Positions 9,327 to 18,072 are shown, counted from the first letter of the stretch. The stretch is DNA of 64,000 nucleotides from Stutzerimonas stutzeri RCH2 (GCF_000327065.1 NC_019936.1:992001-1056000); one strand, 5' to 3'. Notes: generated by a model from the letters alone, not told the origin. Translations and numbers: made by a program.

Positions 9327-10154
9327 CTAACTTGCCTGTGTCGCGCTGAGCCATTCGCGTGGGCTTTTGCCGACCTTGCGGCGAAAGGCACGCGATAGAG
9401 CCGACGGGCTTTCGTAGCCGACCTCATCGGCGATGAGTGCAATCGGCCGCCCCTCGCGCAGACGCTTTAGGACCAGGCTGACCCGCCAGCCACGTAGGTA
9501 GTCAGCCGGTGTGCTGCCTACGATTTCATGGAATCGCGCAGCGAAACCGGCCCGGGACATGTTGCAAGCTTGCGCAAGGGTTTCCACCGACCAGGCCTGG
9601 TGCGGTGCGTCGTGCATCAGGGTGAGGGCGCGGGCCAGCCGCGGATCGGCGAGGCCGGCCATAAGGCCCGTGGACAGGGTGCGGGTCGCCAGCAGATGAC
9701 GAAGCAATTGAATGAGCATCAGCTCAAACAGTCGGTTGAGCACCGCGAATCGTCCGCACTCTTCGTTGAACGCTTCCTGAAACAGCCATTCGAGATTGCC
9801 GGCAAGGTTCGGTAGCTGCGACAGCGGCAAAAGCAAGTGACCCGGCAAGGCGAGGGTCAGCGGGTTGTCGATACCGCCGTCGAACGTCAGCGAGGCGCAG
9901 ACCAGTTCCGCATGATCGGCAGTGTCGGCGATTAGAGCGTGCGGTGCCGGGCGTGGAAAAAGGATCAGCGTAGGCTCTTCAATTTCGTAGACCAATAACC
10001 GTTCGGCCTGGATACGCACCCGCCCGGCGCGCAGCAGGTGCAGATGGCCCTGCCGATCTCGGCCATCGTATTCGGCCGTGCCGCACAGGCCGCCGCTGTA
10101 ATAGGTAGTGGCGTGTAGGCGGAAATGGGTGAGCAGAGCGGACAAGCGGTCCAT
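9327..10154 (-). CDS. AraC-family regulator with cupin-type sensor domain
   Basis: A 275-residue regulator. The N-terminal half (about 1-170) resembles the cupin-like domain of the AraC subgroup found beside oxidoreductase genes. The C-terminal ~100 residues hold two helix-turn-helices (VETLAQACNMSRAGFAARFH and IALIADEVGYESPSALSRAF). It is divergent from the carboxymuconolactone-decarboxylase-like gene and glutaredoxin gene beginning at 10285, 131 bases away. In this subgroup the regulator normally controls the adjacent divergent oxidoreductase, which is the likely case here. Confidence 0.9.
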   Translation of the reverse strand: MDRLSALLTHFRLHATTYYSGGLCGTAEYDGRDRQGHLHLLRAGRVRIQAERLLVYEIEEPTLILFPRPAPHALIADTADHAELVCASLTFDGGIDNPLTLALPGHLLLPLSQLPNLAGNLEWLFQEAFNEECGRFAVLNRLFELMLIQLLRHLLATRTLSTGLMAGLADPRLARALTLMHDAPHQAWSVETLAQACNMSRAGFAARFHEIVGSTPADYLRGWRVSLVLKRLREGRPIALIADEVGYESPSALSRAFRRKVGKSPREWLSATQAS

Positions 10155-10284
10155 GTGGCCTCACAGGTTTGGACGATCTGCAGCATAAGGTCGACGATCA
10201 GCCGCCATTTGAAAAGTCGTTTTGCTGATCATGTGTTCGAGGCTGGCGCACAGGCCCAGCCACCTTGAACTTAGGAGAACCACC

Positions 10285-10816
10285 ATGAGCCGGATTACCC
10301 CTGTATCTATCGAACACGCCCCTGATGCCGCGCGCCCGTTGCTGTCTGGCATTCAGAAAAGCCTTGGCAGTGTGCCTAACGCCTTTCGTACCTTGGCTCA
10401 CGCGCCGGCTGCGCTGGGCGGCTACCTTGCGCTCTCTCAAGCACTTGGCAAAAACTCCCTCAGCGCACGCCAACGCGAAACCGTTGCGCTGGCGACTTCG
10501 GAGGCGAACGGTTGCGACTACTGCCTCGCCGCGCACTCTCTGTTCGGCCGCAAGGCGGGCCTTGACGATTCCGCCATCGAGCTGGCGCGGCGTGGCAGCC
10601 TGGACGCGGTTGCAATATTCGCCCGGCAGGTGACTGAAAGCCGCGGGCAGGTCAGCGACGAACAGTTGGCCGAGGCGCGGGCGGCGGGGGCTGAGCGATG
10701 CTCAAATAGTCGACATCGTGGCGCAGATTGCCCTGATGACACTGACCAATTACCTCAACAACGTTGCCCAGACAGACGTTGACTTTCCGGCAGTCCAGCC
10801 GCTTACAGAGGAGTAA
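10285..10816 (+). pseudogene. Carboxymuconolactone-decarboxylase/AhpD-like gene broken by a one-base frameshift
   Basis: The first 135 codons encode an AhpD-like fold with the redox motif CDYC (EANGCDYCLAAHSLFGRKAG near residues 73-92). At the run of five G's around 10685-10689 the frame is lost: as written it continues into nonsense and stops at 10782. Removing one G restores the normal family ending (AGLSDAQIVDIVAQIALMTL...) down to a TAA at 10814-10816, four bases before the glutaredoxin start. The start ATG at 10285 has a TAGGAGA ribosome site. This is either a genuine mutation or a homopolymer sequencing error; the restored part is clean, which suggests it is recent or an artefact. Intact relatives reduce peroxides or act as alkylhydroperoxidase-type oxidoreductases. 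Confidence 0.85.
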
Positions 10817-10820
10817 AAGC

Positions 10821-11093
10821 GTGAACGCTACGCTTTATACCACTAGCGGCTGCCCCTACTGCATCCAAGCCAAAGCGCTGCTATCCCGCCGAGGGGTTAA
10901 CGTCACGGAGATCGACGTCGGAGCCAGCCCCGATCAGCGCGCCGCGCTGATCGCCCGGACCGGCCGGCGTACGGTGCCACAGATCTATATCGAGGGTAAC
11001 CATGTTGGAGGCTTTAATGACTTGGTGGCCTGCGACAGGATCGGCGGCCTTAGAACGGCGGATACCCAATCGGATAGCGTATCGGGTGTATGA
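10821..11093 (+). CDS. Glutaredoxin, class I (GrxC-like)
   Basis: A 90-residue glutaredoxin with the dithiol active site CPYC at residues 11-14 (YTTSGCPYCIQAKALL), the TVPQIYIEG cis-proline loop near 56-64 and the GG(F/N)DL glutathione-binding segment near 68-72. It reduces disulfides with glutathione in the cytoplasm. GTG at 10821 was chosen: GAGGAG lies eight bases upstream and the family start aligns there. It is cotranscribed with, and probably translationally coupled to, the broken AhpD-like gene whose restored stop lies four bases before. The last 15 residues differ from the usual family ending. Confidence 0.88.
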   Translation: MNATLYTTSGCPYCIQAKALLSRRGVNVTEIDVGASPDQRAALIARTGRRTVPQIYIEGNHVGGFNDLVACDRIGGLRTADTQSDSVSGV

Positions 11094-11140
11094 CGCTGGT
11101 GGGCGGCTGTCGCCGGATCGGCGCGCAGCTTCGAAACCCT

Positions 11141-11198
11141 AGTTCAGCAGGTTCAGATCGGCCTCATGTATGTGTCTCGATCTGAACCTGGCTGAACT
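11141..11198. terminator. Long hairpin after the glutaredoxin gene
   Basis: Two arms of about 20 bp (11141-11160, AGTTCAGCAGGTTCAGATCG, and 11178-11198) are complementary with one bulge and a 17-nt loop. It lies 48 bases after the glutaredoxin stop. There is no T tract, so it is a terminator only by position; it may instead be a repeated palindromic unit. Confidence 0.5.
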
Positions 11199-11232
11199 AT
11201 TCCTTCGTCATGTGCTGCTGGCAGGCCACCAT

Positions 11233-11251
11233 TTTCACAATATTGGTGAAA
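11233..11251. promoter_or_regulatory. Palindrome matching the LysR-gene operator
   Basis: TTTCAC-N7-GTGAAA, the same arms and spacing as the palindrome in front of the LysR gene at 12946-12964. Here it abuts the truncated MBL-fold fragment and no intact promoter target is visible on the plus strand. Confidence 0.5.
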
Positions 11252-11261
11252 GTGGCATTTC

Positions 11262-11435
11262 ACCGAGAACAGGCTGAGAAATCAGGTCCCGACGTTCAAC
11301 TTCAGCCACGACCAGACACTGGAATCGTCGGAAAAGCTGGAGCAGCTGGCCAGCCGTGAAGGCGTGACCTTCATCATCCAACATGAGCCTGCTGACAACG
11401 CACGGTTGCCCGCTCTTCCTGGCTATCTTGACTGA
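11262..11435 (+). pseudogene. C-terminal fragment of an MBL-fold hydrolase (AHL-lactonase-like)
   Basis: An open frame ending TGA at 11433-11435 encodes about 57 residues (ENRLRNQVPTFNFSHDQ, then LESSEKLEQLASREGVTF, IIQHEPADNA). It matches from memory the end of metallo-beta-lactamase-fold hydrolases of the quorum-quenching lactonase type, where RVPTFN...QTL and a late His motif are typical. The N-terminal metal-binding HxHxDH part is missing and there is no start codon with a ribosome site. It is a deletion remnant. The break point is next to the TTTCAC-N7-GTGAAA palindrome. Confidence 0.65.
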
Positions 11436-11654
11436 GTGGTCCGCTGGCGCGGGTGGGTTGGAGTGGCGTGTATCGCAACGGCTGTGCAGCAGTAACGGCA
11501 ATTGCTGCACAGTTGTTAGCGTGCCCAGCTCACTCGTCTGGCCGGATAACAGAACCTCCAATCTTCCAAATCGCCTGCTGTACCTAGGCCGGCACCATCG
11601 TGTGGATGCCGGTCAGGCATGCCCCGAAACATCAACCCTTAGGAGTACTGATTC

Positions 11655-11945
11655 ATGGACACCCCGATCATTGTGGTCGCCACGATTACGCTACAGCCCG
11701 GCAGCCGTGAAGTGGCCGAAGCGGCGCTTCGCAAAGCTGTCGCACGAAGCCGCAAGGAACCTGGCTGCGACCAGTACCAGCTGCATGAAGACAGCGAGCG
11801 GCCGGACAGGTTGGTCATGATCGAGCGTTGGCGAGACGAGGCGGCGCTACAAGACCATCTTGAAGGGCCGGTCTTTCGAGAGCTGGCCGAAACGCTTGAA
11901 GGGCATATCACGCTCGACGTGATGAAGCTGTCGTTGCTGGCTTGA
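11655..11945 (+). CDS. Antibiotic-biosynthesis-monooxygenase-type (YgiN-like) protein
   Basis: A 96-residue protein of the ABM/quinol-monooxygenase family. It has the dimeric alpha-beta barrel signature: VVATITLQPGSREVAEAAL at the start, EPGCDQYQLHEDSERPDRLVM in the middle and ERWRDEAALQDHLEGP followed by HITLDV at the end. The ATG at 11655 is preceded by AGGAG. Members bind quinones or small aromatic compounds and oxidise them without a cofactor. It lies between the MBL remnant and the LysR gene, in the group of redox genes that continues with the quinone-oxidoreductase-like gene at 13057. Confidence 0.88.
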   Translation: MDTPIIVVATITLQPGSREVAEAALRKAVARSRKEPGCDQYQLHEDSERPDRLVMIERWRDEAALQDHLEGPVFRELAETLEGHITLDVMKLSLLA

Positions 11946-12018
11946 AGCCGTAGCGTCTCGGCCGCCAGAACCGTGGGATGCGATACTGGTTCTGGCAGCT
12001 GCTATCTAGCATTGCCGT

Positions 12019-12945
12019 TCAAGCGATCAGGCCAGGATCAGACGCGAGAGGCGGCAGCTCCTGCTTCAGCGGATCGAGATGACTGCGCAACAGTGCATGC
12101 AATTGCTGAACGGCCGGCGAATATTGCTTGCGATGCGGGCACACCAGGTTAAGTGGTGTGGACTCGCCTTGATACTGAGCCAGCACGATCTCCAGCCGTC
12201 CCGCCTCGATGTCGTCGTGTACGTCGAGCCAGGATTTGTAGACCAACCCTTCCCCCGCGACCGCCAAGCGTCGCGCGATGTCGGCGTCGTTGCTGTACAG
12301 CGGGCCAGTGACTTGTACCGTCTGATCACCTAACCGCCAGCGGTCATGCGCGCGTCCGTTGAGCGAATACAGCAGGCAATGGTGCTGAGCAATATCGGCG
12401 GGCGTTTGGGGCCTGCCGTTACGCTCCAAGTAGTGCGGGGCGCCTACCAAAACGCGGCGATTCCAGGGAGCCAGCGCCAAGGCTACCCAACTCGCATCGT
12501 CAAACACACCGTAGCGCAGCGCAACGTCCACCGGGTCTCGAAATACGTCGGCCACTTGATCCGATATCAGCAAGCGAAGGCTGAGCGCCGGATGCTGACG
12601 ACGGAACTCGGAAAGCCACGGCAGCAGTAGGTTACGGCCGAGATCTGACGGCGCGGAGACCTGCAGCAAACCATGCAGCTGAGTGCTTTCCCTGCGCACC
12701 CGGTCCTGGCCTTCGCGCAAGGTATCCAGCACCTCGCGGGCAAACGGCAGGTACTGGTCACCTTCGGCAGTCAACCGCAGGCTGCGCGTGGAGCGAGCGA
12801 ACAGACGGACATCCAGGTCACGCTCGAGGCGCTTGATCGCTGCGGCCACCTGGCCCGGCAGCAGGCCGACCTCGCGGGCGACATTGGAGAAACTGCCCAG
12901 CGCGGCTGTGCGCACGAAAAGCTGAAGATCTTCGAACCGAACCAT
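12019..12945 (-). CDS. LysR-family transcriptional regulator
   Basis: A standard LysR regulator of about 308 residues: N-terminal winged helix-turn-helix (FEDLQLFVRTAALGSFSNVA, then REVGLLPGQVAAAIKRLERD) in residues 3-45 and a periplasmic-binding-like effector domain from about 90. ATG at 12945 is preferred over GTG at 12951 because an AGGTG ribosome site precedes it and the palindrome 12946-12964 then lies outside the coding region. It is divergent from the alcohol-dehydrogenase-like gene at 13057 and probably controls it and the genes behind it. Confidence 0.9.
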   Translation of the reverse strand: MVRFEDLQLFVRTAALGSFSNVAREVGLLPGQVAAAIKRLERDLDVRLFARSTRSLRLTAEGDQYLPFAREVLDTLREGQDRVRRESTQLHGLLQVSAPSDLGRNLLLPWLSEFRRQHPALSLRLLISDQVADVFRDPVDVALRYGVFDDASWVALALAPWNRRVLVGAPHYLERNGRPQTPADIAQHHCLLYSLNGRAHDRWRLGDQTVQVTGPLYSNDADIARRLAVAGEGLVYKSWLDVHDDIEAGRLEIVLAQYQGESTPLNLVCPHRKQYSPAVQQLHALLRSHLDPLKQELPPLASDPGLIA

Positions 12946-12964
12946 TTTCACACCTGTGGTGAAA
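12946..12964. promoter_or_regulatory. Palindromic operator between LysR gene and ADH gene
   Basis: TTTCAC-ACCTGTG-GTGAAA has perfect 6-bp arms. It overlaps the region just upstream of the LysR start and lies in the 111-base divergent promoter region with the ADH-like gene. An identical arm pattern occurs at 11233-11251. It is the likely autoregulatory site of this LysR protein. Confidence 0.55.
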
Positions 12965-13056
12965 GTGCTGGCGGATTTTGAGCCTTTTTCCAGGGGTATG
13001 GGAAGACGAAGATGCCCCTACGTTTCGCTTGTACCTGACCTTCAAGGATTGCCCAC

Positions 13057-14067
13057 ATGAAAGCTATCGTCTTCACCGAATACGGCCTGCCAATCGACGA
13101 CCCTCGAGCATTGTTCGATAGTGAGCTGCCAGAACCTACCCCAGCGCCGCACGACCTGCTGGTGCAGGTCAGGGCCATCGCGGTGAACCCGGTCGATACC
13201 AAGGTCCGTTCCGGCAAGGGTGCTACCGAACAGCCCAAGGTGCTCGGCTGGGACGCTGTCGGCGTAGTGCGTGCCGTAGGCGCCGACGTGACGCTGTTTC
13301 AACCCGGCGATGAAGTCTTCTATGCCGGCGCCATCGACCGTCCAGGCAGCTACAGCGAGCTGCACCTGGTCGACGAACGTATTGTCGGACGCAAGCCGCG
13401 CAGCCTGGACGATGCCAGTGCCGCGGCTTTGCCATTGACCTCGATCACTGCCTGGGAATTGCTGTTCGACCGCCTGGGCATCAGCGAGCAGGGTGGAGCA
13501 GGACAGAGCCTGCTGATCCTGGGTGCCGGCGGCGGCGTGGGTTCGATCCTGACGCAACTGGCCCGCCAGTTGACCGGCCTGCAGGTGATCGGCACCGCTT
13601 CGCGCCCGGAAACCCGGGAATGGGTCAGTGCCCTGGGTGCGCATCATGTGATCAACCACAGCCGGCCGCTGGCCGAGCAGCTAAAGGGCATTGGTATCGA
13701 GGCGGTGGATCACGTGATCAGCCTCACCCACACCGACAGCTACCTTGCTCAACTGGTCGAGGTGTTGCGGCCCCAGGGCCATCTGGCACTGATCGACGAT
13801 CCGGCCGTGCTCGATGTGGTGCCGCTCAAGCGCAAGTCGCTGGCGCTGCACTGGGAGCTGATGTTCACCCGCTCGCTGTACGGGACGGACGACATGATCA
13901 AGCAGCATCAGTTGCTCAACCGTGTGGCGAAGCTGATCGACGCCGGTGTGCTTAAGACGACTGTAGGCGAGCATTTCGGCCGCATCGAGGCGGCCAACCT
14001 GCGGCGTGCCCATGCACTGATCGAAAGCGGCAAAGCCATGGGCAAGATCGTTCTGGAAGGCTTCTGA
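13057..14067 (+). CDS. Zinc-type alcohol dehydrogenase/quinone oxidoreductase family protein
   Basis: A 336-residue medium-chain dehydrogenase/reductase of the ZADH1/quinone-oxidoreductase group. The GroES-like part (MKAIVFTEYGLP to about 130) precedes a Rossmann NADPH site (LLILGAGGGVGSILTQLARQ near 151-170). The Cys and His zinc ligands of classical alcohol dehydrogenases are not evident, which fits NADPH:quinone reductases. It is first in a run of same-strand genes (13057-16841) and divergent from the LysR gene, so it is probably under that regulator. It would reduce quinones or enones in the cytoplasm. Confidence 0.88.
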   Translation: MKAIVFTEYGLPIDDPRALFDSELPEPTPAPHDLLVQVRAIAVNPVDTKVRSGKGATEQPKVLGWDAVGVVRAVGADVTLFQPGDEVFYAGAIDRPGSYSELHLVDERIVGRKPRSLDDASAAALPLTSITAWELLFDRLGISEQGGAGQSLLILGAGGGVGSILTQLARQLTGLQVIGTASRPETREWVSALGAHHVINHSRPLAEQLKGIGIEAVDHVISLTHTDSYLAQLVEVLRPQGHLALIDDPAVLDVVPLKRKSLALHWELMFTRSLYGTDDMIKQHQLLNRVAKLIDAGVLKTTVGEHFGRIEAANLRRAHALIESGKAMGKIVLEGF

Positions 14068-14111
14068 CTTATCCATGGACCAGCGCCCGCCGCGCGGGCA
14101 GGAGACTCATC

Positions 14112-15293
14112 ATGCGCATCGAAAAACGGTTTCGCCACACACTGTTGGCCTTGGCGCTCGCCAGTCCAGTCACCTTCGCCACGCAACTCCAGCCGCTGCC
14201 GGCGAGCGCTGCGTCGGCTCGGCCGATTGGGGTGATTGATCAGGTATTTGCATTCCATGACGCCATGCCCACCGGCGTAACCGTCAGCGAGACCGGGCGT
14301 ATCTTCGTCAACTTCCCGCGCTGGGGCGACGCCGTGCCTTTCACAGTGGGTGAAATTCGAGACGGGAGGGTTCAGCCGTACCCCAATGCAGCCATCAACA
14401 CCGAAGATCCGGACGACCCGGCCAAGGGATTCATCAGTGTGCAAAGTGTGGTCGCCGACGGCATGGGGCGTATCTGGGTGCTGGACACAGCCGCGCCGGA
14501 GTTCGCCACGCCGCGTCCAGGCGGCGCGAAGCTGGTCGCCATCGACCTGGCCAGCAACCGGGTGGTCAAGACCCTGGTCTTTCCACCTGAGGTGATCCTG
14601 CCCACCACCTATGTCAACGACATGCGCTTCGACTTCCGGGTGGGCAAGCAAGGCACGGTTTACGTGACCGATTCATCCGTGTCCGGCCCTGGCGGCATCA
14701 TCGTCATGGATATCGCCAGTGGTAAAGCCAGCCGTCGGTTGAGCGGCGCAGCACAGACCTCTGTCGACCCGGACTTCGTGCCGGTCGTGGAGGGCAGACC
14801 GGCGCTACTGACCAAAGGCACCGATGGCAAGCCGAAGGCGCTGGGGGTGGCTTCCGACGGCATCGCTTTATCCGCGGATGGAAAAGACCTCTATTTCTCT
14901 CCGTTGTCCAGTCGCCACCTGTACGCCGTGTCAACTGCACTGTTGCGCGACCCAGCTGTGAGCGAGGCACAGCTGCAGGCTGCCGTGCGTAACCTGGGTG
15001 AGAAGGGCGCCTCCGATGGCCTCGAGGCGGATGCCGAGGGTGCCGTTTACGCCACCGACTACGAACACAACGGAATTCGCAAGCGCCTGCCTGACGGCAC
15101 GTGGCAAACCATTGTCCATGACCCGCGGGTGCTCTGGCCGGACACCCTTTCCATCGGCCCGGACGGCTACCTGTATTTCACCGCCAACCAGCTGCATCGC
15201 TCACCTGGCTTCAACGGTGGCCAGGACCTGCGTAGCAAGCCCTACAGCCTGTTGCGGGTAAAAATCGATGCAGCGCCGGCACCTACGCACTGA
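14112..15293 (+). CDS. Exported major-royal-jelly/yellow-family protein
   Basis: A 393-residue protein with an N-terminal signal peptide (basic MRIEKRFRH, then hydrophobic LLALALASPVTFA), so it is periplasmic. The rest is a beta-propeller of the MRJP/yellow family (FVNFPRWGDAVPFTVGEI, GRIWVLDTAAPEF, FRVGKQGTVYVTDSSVSGPG, YSLLRVKI), sometimes annotated as L-dopachrome-tautomerase-related. Bacterial members have no established substrate. It follows the ADH-like gene after 44 bases with AGGAG before the ATG and is probably in the same operon. Confidence 0.85.
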   Translation: MRIEKRFRHTLLALALASPVTFATQLQPLPASAASARPIGVIDQVFAFHDAMPTGVTVSETGRIFVNFPRWGDAVPFTVGEIRDGRVQPYPNAAINTEDPDDPAKGFISVQSVVADGMGRIWVLDTAAPEFATPRPGGAKLVAIDLASNRVVKTLVFPPEVILPTTYVNDMRFDFRVGKQGTVYVTDSSVSGPGGIIVMDIASGKASRRLSGAAQTSVDPDFVPVVEGRPALLTKGTDGKPKALGVASDGIALSADGKDLYFSPLSSRHLYAVSTALLRDPAVSEAQLQAAVRNLGEKGASDGLEADAEGAVYATDYEHNGIRKRLPDGTWQTIVHDPRVLWPDTLSIGPDGYLYFTANQLHRSPGFNGGQDLRSKPYSLLRVKIDAAPAPTH

Positions 15294-15379
15294 GACGGCC
15301 TCCGCCTACGCAGCTGCAATCGGAAAAACGTTGACTTCGGACTGTGCCCGAGACGCGCGTCTGCGGGCGAGGTGAAACC

Positions 15380-16159
15380 ATGAAACCGATCATCCGTCTC
15401 GGTTACATCGACCTGAGCTTTCATGCGGCGAGTGCCGCGCTGGTGCAGCGCGTACTTGAACGCCACGACTATGAGGTTCAGGTCAGTGCCGCGCCACATG
15501 AAGACATGTTCCGCCGCTATGGTGCCGGCGCTGTCGACATGCTGGCCTCGGCCTGGCTGCCGGCGAGCCATGGAGACTACCTGGCGCCTTATGCCGCGCA
15601 AACACGCACGCTCGGCGTACTGTACCGGCCTTACTGCATCTGGGGCGTGCCGGACTATGTTCCCGTCGACGCGGTACAGAGCGTCGCGGATCTCCTTCGC
15701 CCCGAGGTCGCTACACGAATGACGCGGCTGATCCAGGGCATCAATCCCGGCGCCGGCATCAGCCGCTTCTCCAGGGCGATTGTCCAGCAATACGGCCTCG
15801 ATCGGCTCGGATATCACTTCGAGAACGGTACTCAGGCCGATTGCTTCGTGCGCTACGAACAAGCCCATGCACGGCGCGAATGGTGCGTCGTGCCACTCTG
15901 GCATCCGCAGTTCCTGCATCACTCACACCGCATTCGCCCCTTGGACGAACCCCTGGGGCTGCTCGGTGGCCAGGATGACGCAACGCTGATCGTGAGCGAG
16001 CCATTTGCCCGCGATATGCCCGCGGCATTGCTCGAGGAACTGAACCGCCTCAGTCCAGGCAACGAAGTCATTAGCGAACTTGATCACTCGATCTGCCGCG
16101 ATGGGATGTCAGCGCTGCAAGCCGCCGACGCGTGGCTGGCTCGCAGCGTTGCCCTTTGA
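15380..16159 (+). CDS. Glycine-betaine-type (OpuAC) substrate-binding fold without a signal peptide
   Basis: About 259 residues of the OpuAC/ProX substrate-binding family: IRLGYIDLSFHAASAALVQR at the start, a central DMLASAWLPASHGDYL segment (residues ~50-70) holding the aromatic ligand box, and GINPGAGISRFS near 115. ATG at 15380 has a GAGGTG ribosome site; the frame is open 12 codons further up. Unusually, the protein begins directly with the mature domain and has no signal peptide or lipobox, and no ABC permease or ATPase gene is adjacent. It may be a cytoplasmic binding protein or may have lost its export signal. Confidence 0.82.
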   Translation: MKPIIRLGYIDLSFHAASAALVQRVLERHDYEVQVSAAPHEDMFRRYGAGAVDMLASAWLPASHGDYLAPYAAQTRTLGVLYRPYCIWGVPDYVPVDAVQSVADLLRPEVATRMTRLIQGINPGAGISRFSRAIVQQYGLDRLGYHFENGTQADCFVRYEQAHARREWCVVPLWHPQFLHHSHRIRPLDEPLGLLGGQDDATLIVSEPFARDMPAALLEELNRLSPGNEVISELDHSICRDGMSALQAADAWLARSVAL

Positions 16160-16187
16160 AAACACTATCTGACAGGAGAAACCACCA

Positions 16188-16841
16188 ATGGAACTCGCCA
16201 GCCTCGCCAAACGTCGCTATACCACCAAGGCTTTTGACGCCAGCCGCAAGATTCCGCAGGCGTCCATCGACGCGTTGCTTGAACAACTGCGCCACAGTCC
16301 GTCCTCGGTGAACTCGCAACCCTGGCACTTCGTCATTGCATCTACCGACGAAGGCAAGGCGCGAATCGCCAAGGGAACCGAGGGTAGCTTTGCCTACAAC
16401 GCACCCAAGGTCCTCAAGGCTTCGCATGTGATCGTGTTGTGCAGCCGTAACGACATGACCGAGGAACACCTGCAGGCGCTGCTAGATCAGGAAGCGCGTG
16501 ATGGCCGTTTCCATAGCGAGGATGCCAGGGTCGGGCAGGACAATGCCCGCCGCGGTTACGTAGCACTGCACCGCTATGACCAGAAGGACCTGCAGCATTG
16601 GATGGAAAAGCAGACCTATCTTGCGCTGGGGACCCTGCTGCTGGGTGCTGCCGCGCTTGGTCTGGACGCTACGCCAATGGAAGGCTTCGATTTCAAGAAG
16701 CTCGATGAGGAGCTGGGGCTGCGGGCACAGGGCCTTACCAGTTTGGTGCTGGTCGCGCTTGGCTATCGTGACGAAACCGATTTCAATGCCGGTCTACCAA
16801 AGTCGCGTCTGCCAGCGGAGCAGGTTTTCACTCATATTTAA
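16188..16841 (+). CDS. nfsB: Oxygen-insensitive NAD(P)H nitroreductase (NfsB type)
   Basis: A 217-residue FMN-dependent nitroreductase very like NfsB/NfnB: RRYTTKAFDASRKIP near the N-terminus binds FMN phosphate, SPSSVNSQPWHFVIA lies near 37-51, and the C-terminal GLTSLVLVALGYRDETDF is typical. It reduces nitroaromatics and quinones by two electrons in the cytoplasm. Length matches the family. It follows the OpuAC-like gene after 28 bases with an AGGAG site and ends the run of redox genes begun at 13057. Confidence 0.9.
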   Translation: MELASLAKRRYTTKAFDASRKIPQASIDALLEQLRHSPSSVNSQPWHFVIASTDEGKARIAKGTEGSFAYNAPKVLKASHVIVLCSRNDMTEEHLQALLDQEARDGRFHSEDARVGQDNARRGYVALHRYDQKDLQHWMEKQTYLALGTLLLGAAALGLDATPMEGFDFKKLDEELGLRAQGLTSLVLVALGYRDETDFNAGLPKSRLPAEQVFTHI

Positions 16842-17074
16842 GAAACAGGCCCCCCTAAATCGACGAGCAAGCGGGCGCCACTCGGCTTCCTGATGGCAGG
16901 GTTTCGCCAGCGGCTTCTTTTGTGAAGCAACGAGCAGCCGCTACGACAGGGCTTGATCGATCCAAGCAACCCTGGATGGTACCGATCAGCCCTATGGAAA
17001 CGCCGGGGGGAGCGGCGCGCGAAGCGGCGATGATGAGGGGCCGCCTCGCGATGCCCTATAGGCGACGCTTGCGC

Positions 17075-18064
17075 TCATCGATTCACATCTACCACCACGC
17101 GACCGCGAACCTTGCCATTAAGTAACTGTTCGACGACCGGCATGGCCTCGCTCAGGCCAATCTCATGGGTGATCTGATCGAGTAGCGAGAGGTCCAGGTC
17201 AGTGCAAAGACGCTCCCAGGCCTCGACACGCTCCTTGTAGGAACGGGTGACGCTGTTGATGCCAAGCAGACTTACACCGCGCAAGATGAAGGGCGCCACC
17301 GTTGCTGGGAATTCCATCCCTTGAGCTAGGCCGCAAGCAGCAACGACCCCATCAGCGTGCGTACCGGCGCATACGTTAGCAAGCGTATGGCTACCGACCG
17401 AGTCGATTGCCGCGGCCCATCGCTCTTTCGCAAGGGCTCGCCCGGGATTGGACAGCTCGTTGCGATCGATGACGGTAGCTGCGCCTAAGCGCTTGAGATA
17501 TTCCGTTTCGCCGATTCGGCCTGTCGCGGCGATCACCTGGTAGCCTCGGCGCGCCAGCAGCGCAATGGCGAAGCTGCCAACACCGCCATTGGCCCCCGTT
17601 ACGAGTACCTCGCCACGCGCCGGCGTCAGGCCATGACGCTCGAGGGCTAACAGACAAAGCATCGCTGTATAGCCTGCAGTTCCTATTGCCATGGCCTGGC
17701 GTTCGCTCAAACCCTTCGGCAGCGGGATCAACCAATCCCCCCGCAGCCTGGCTTTCTGGGCCAATCCTCCCCAGTGGCTTTCACCTACGCCCCATCCGTT
17801 TAGCAAAACTCGGTCACCAACCTGATAGTGCGGGTGATTGCTGGCTTCAACCGTTCCGGCCAGGTCAATCCCCGGGATCATCGGGAATTGGCGGACGACC
17901 GGGCTCTTGCCGCTGATAGCCAAGCCGTCCTTGTAGTTGAGCGTGCTGTAGCTCACGCGGACGGTAACATCGCCAGCCGGGAGCTGCTCGTCATGCAGGT
18001 CAGCTAACTGGGCTTGGTATCCGTCTGTATTCTTCTCAATAAGAATCGCCTTGAACATCTTCAC
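17075..18064 (-). CDS. acuI: Acrylyl-CoA reductase/quinone oxidoreductase of the AcuI/YhdH family
   Basis: A 329-residue medium-chain reductase of the YhdH/AcuI type. It has SYSTLNYKDGLAISGKSPVV near 35-54, a Rossmann NADPH site (VLVTGANGGVGSFAIALLA near 150-168) and GYQVIAATGR. Characterised relatives reduce acryloyl-CoA to propionyl-CoA with NADPH and detoxify this electrophile. It is transcribed toward the nitroreductase gene and lies 39 bases downstream of the TetR gene. The operator at 18073-18087, nine bases before its start codon, indicates repression by that TetR protein. Confidence 0.88.
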   Translation of the reverse strand: MKMFKAILIEKNTDGYQAQLADLHDEQLPAGDVTVRVSYSTLNYKDGLAISGKSPVVRQFPMIPGIDLAGTVEASNHPHYQVGDRVLLNGWGVGESHWGGLAQKARLRGDWLIPLPKGLSERQAMAIGTAGYTAMLCLLALERHGLTPARGEVLVTGANGGVGSFAIALLARRGYQVIAATGRIGETEYLKRLGAATVIDRNELSNPGRALAKERWAAAIDSVGSHTLANVCAGTHADGVVAACGLAQGMEFPATVAPFILRGVSLLGINSVTRSYKERVEAWERLCTDLDLSLLDQITHEIGLSEAMPVVEQLLNGKVRGRVVVDVNR

Positions 18065-18072
18065 CTCCTATT

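Noticed and set aside
11235..11561. Minus-strand ORF of 108 codons
   Set aside because: It is the shadow of the MBL-fold fragment, which reads convincingly on the plus strand.
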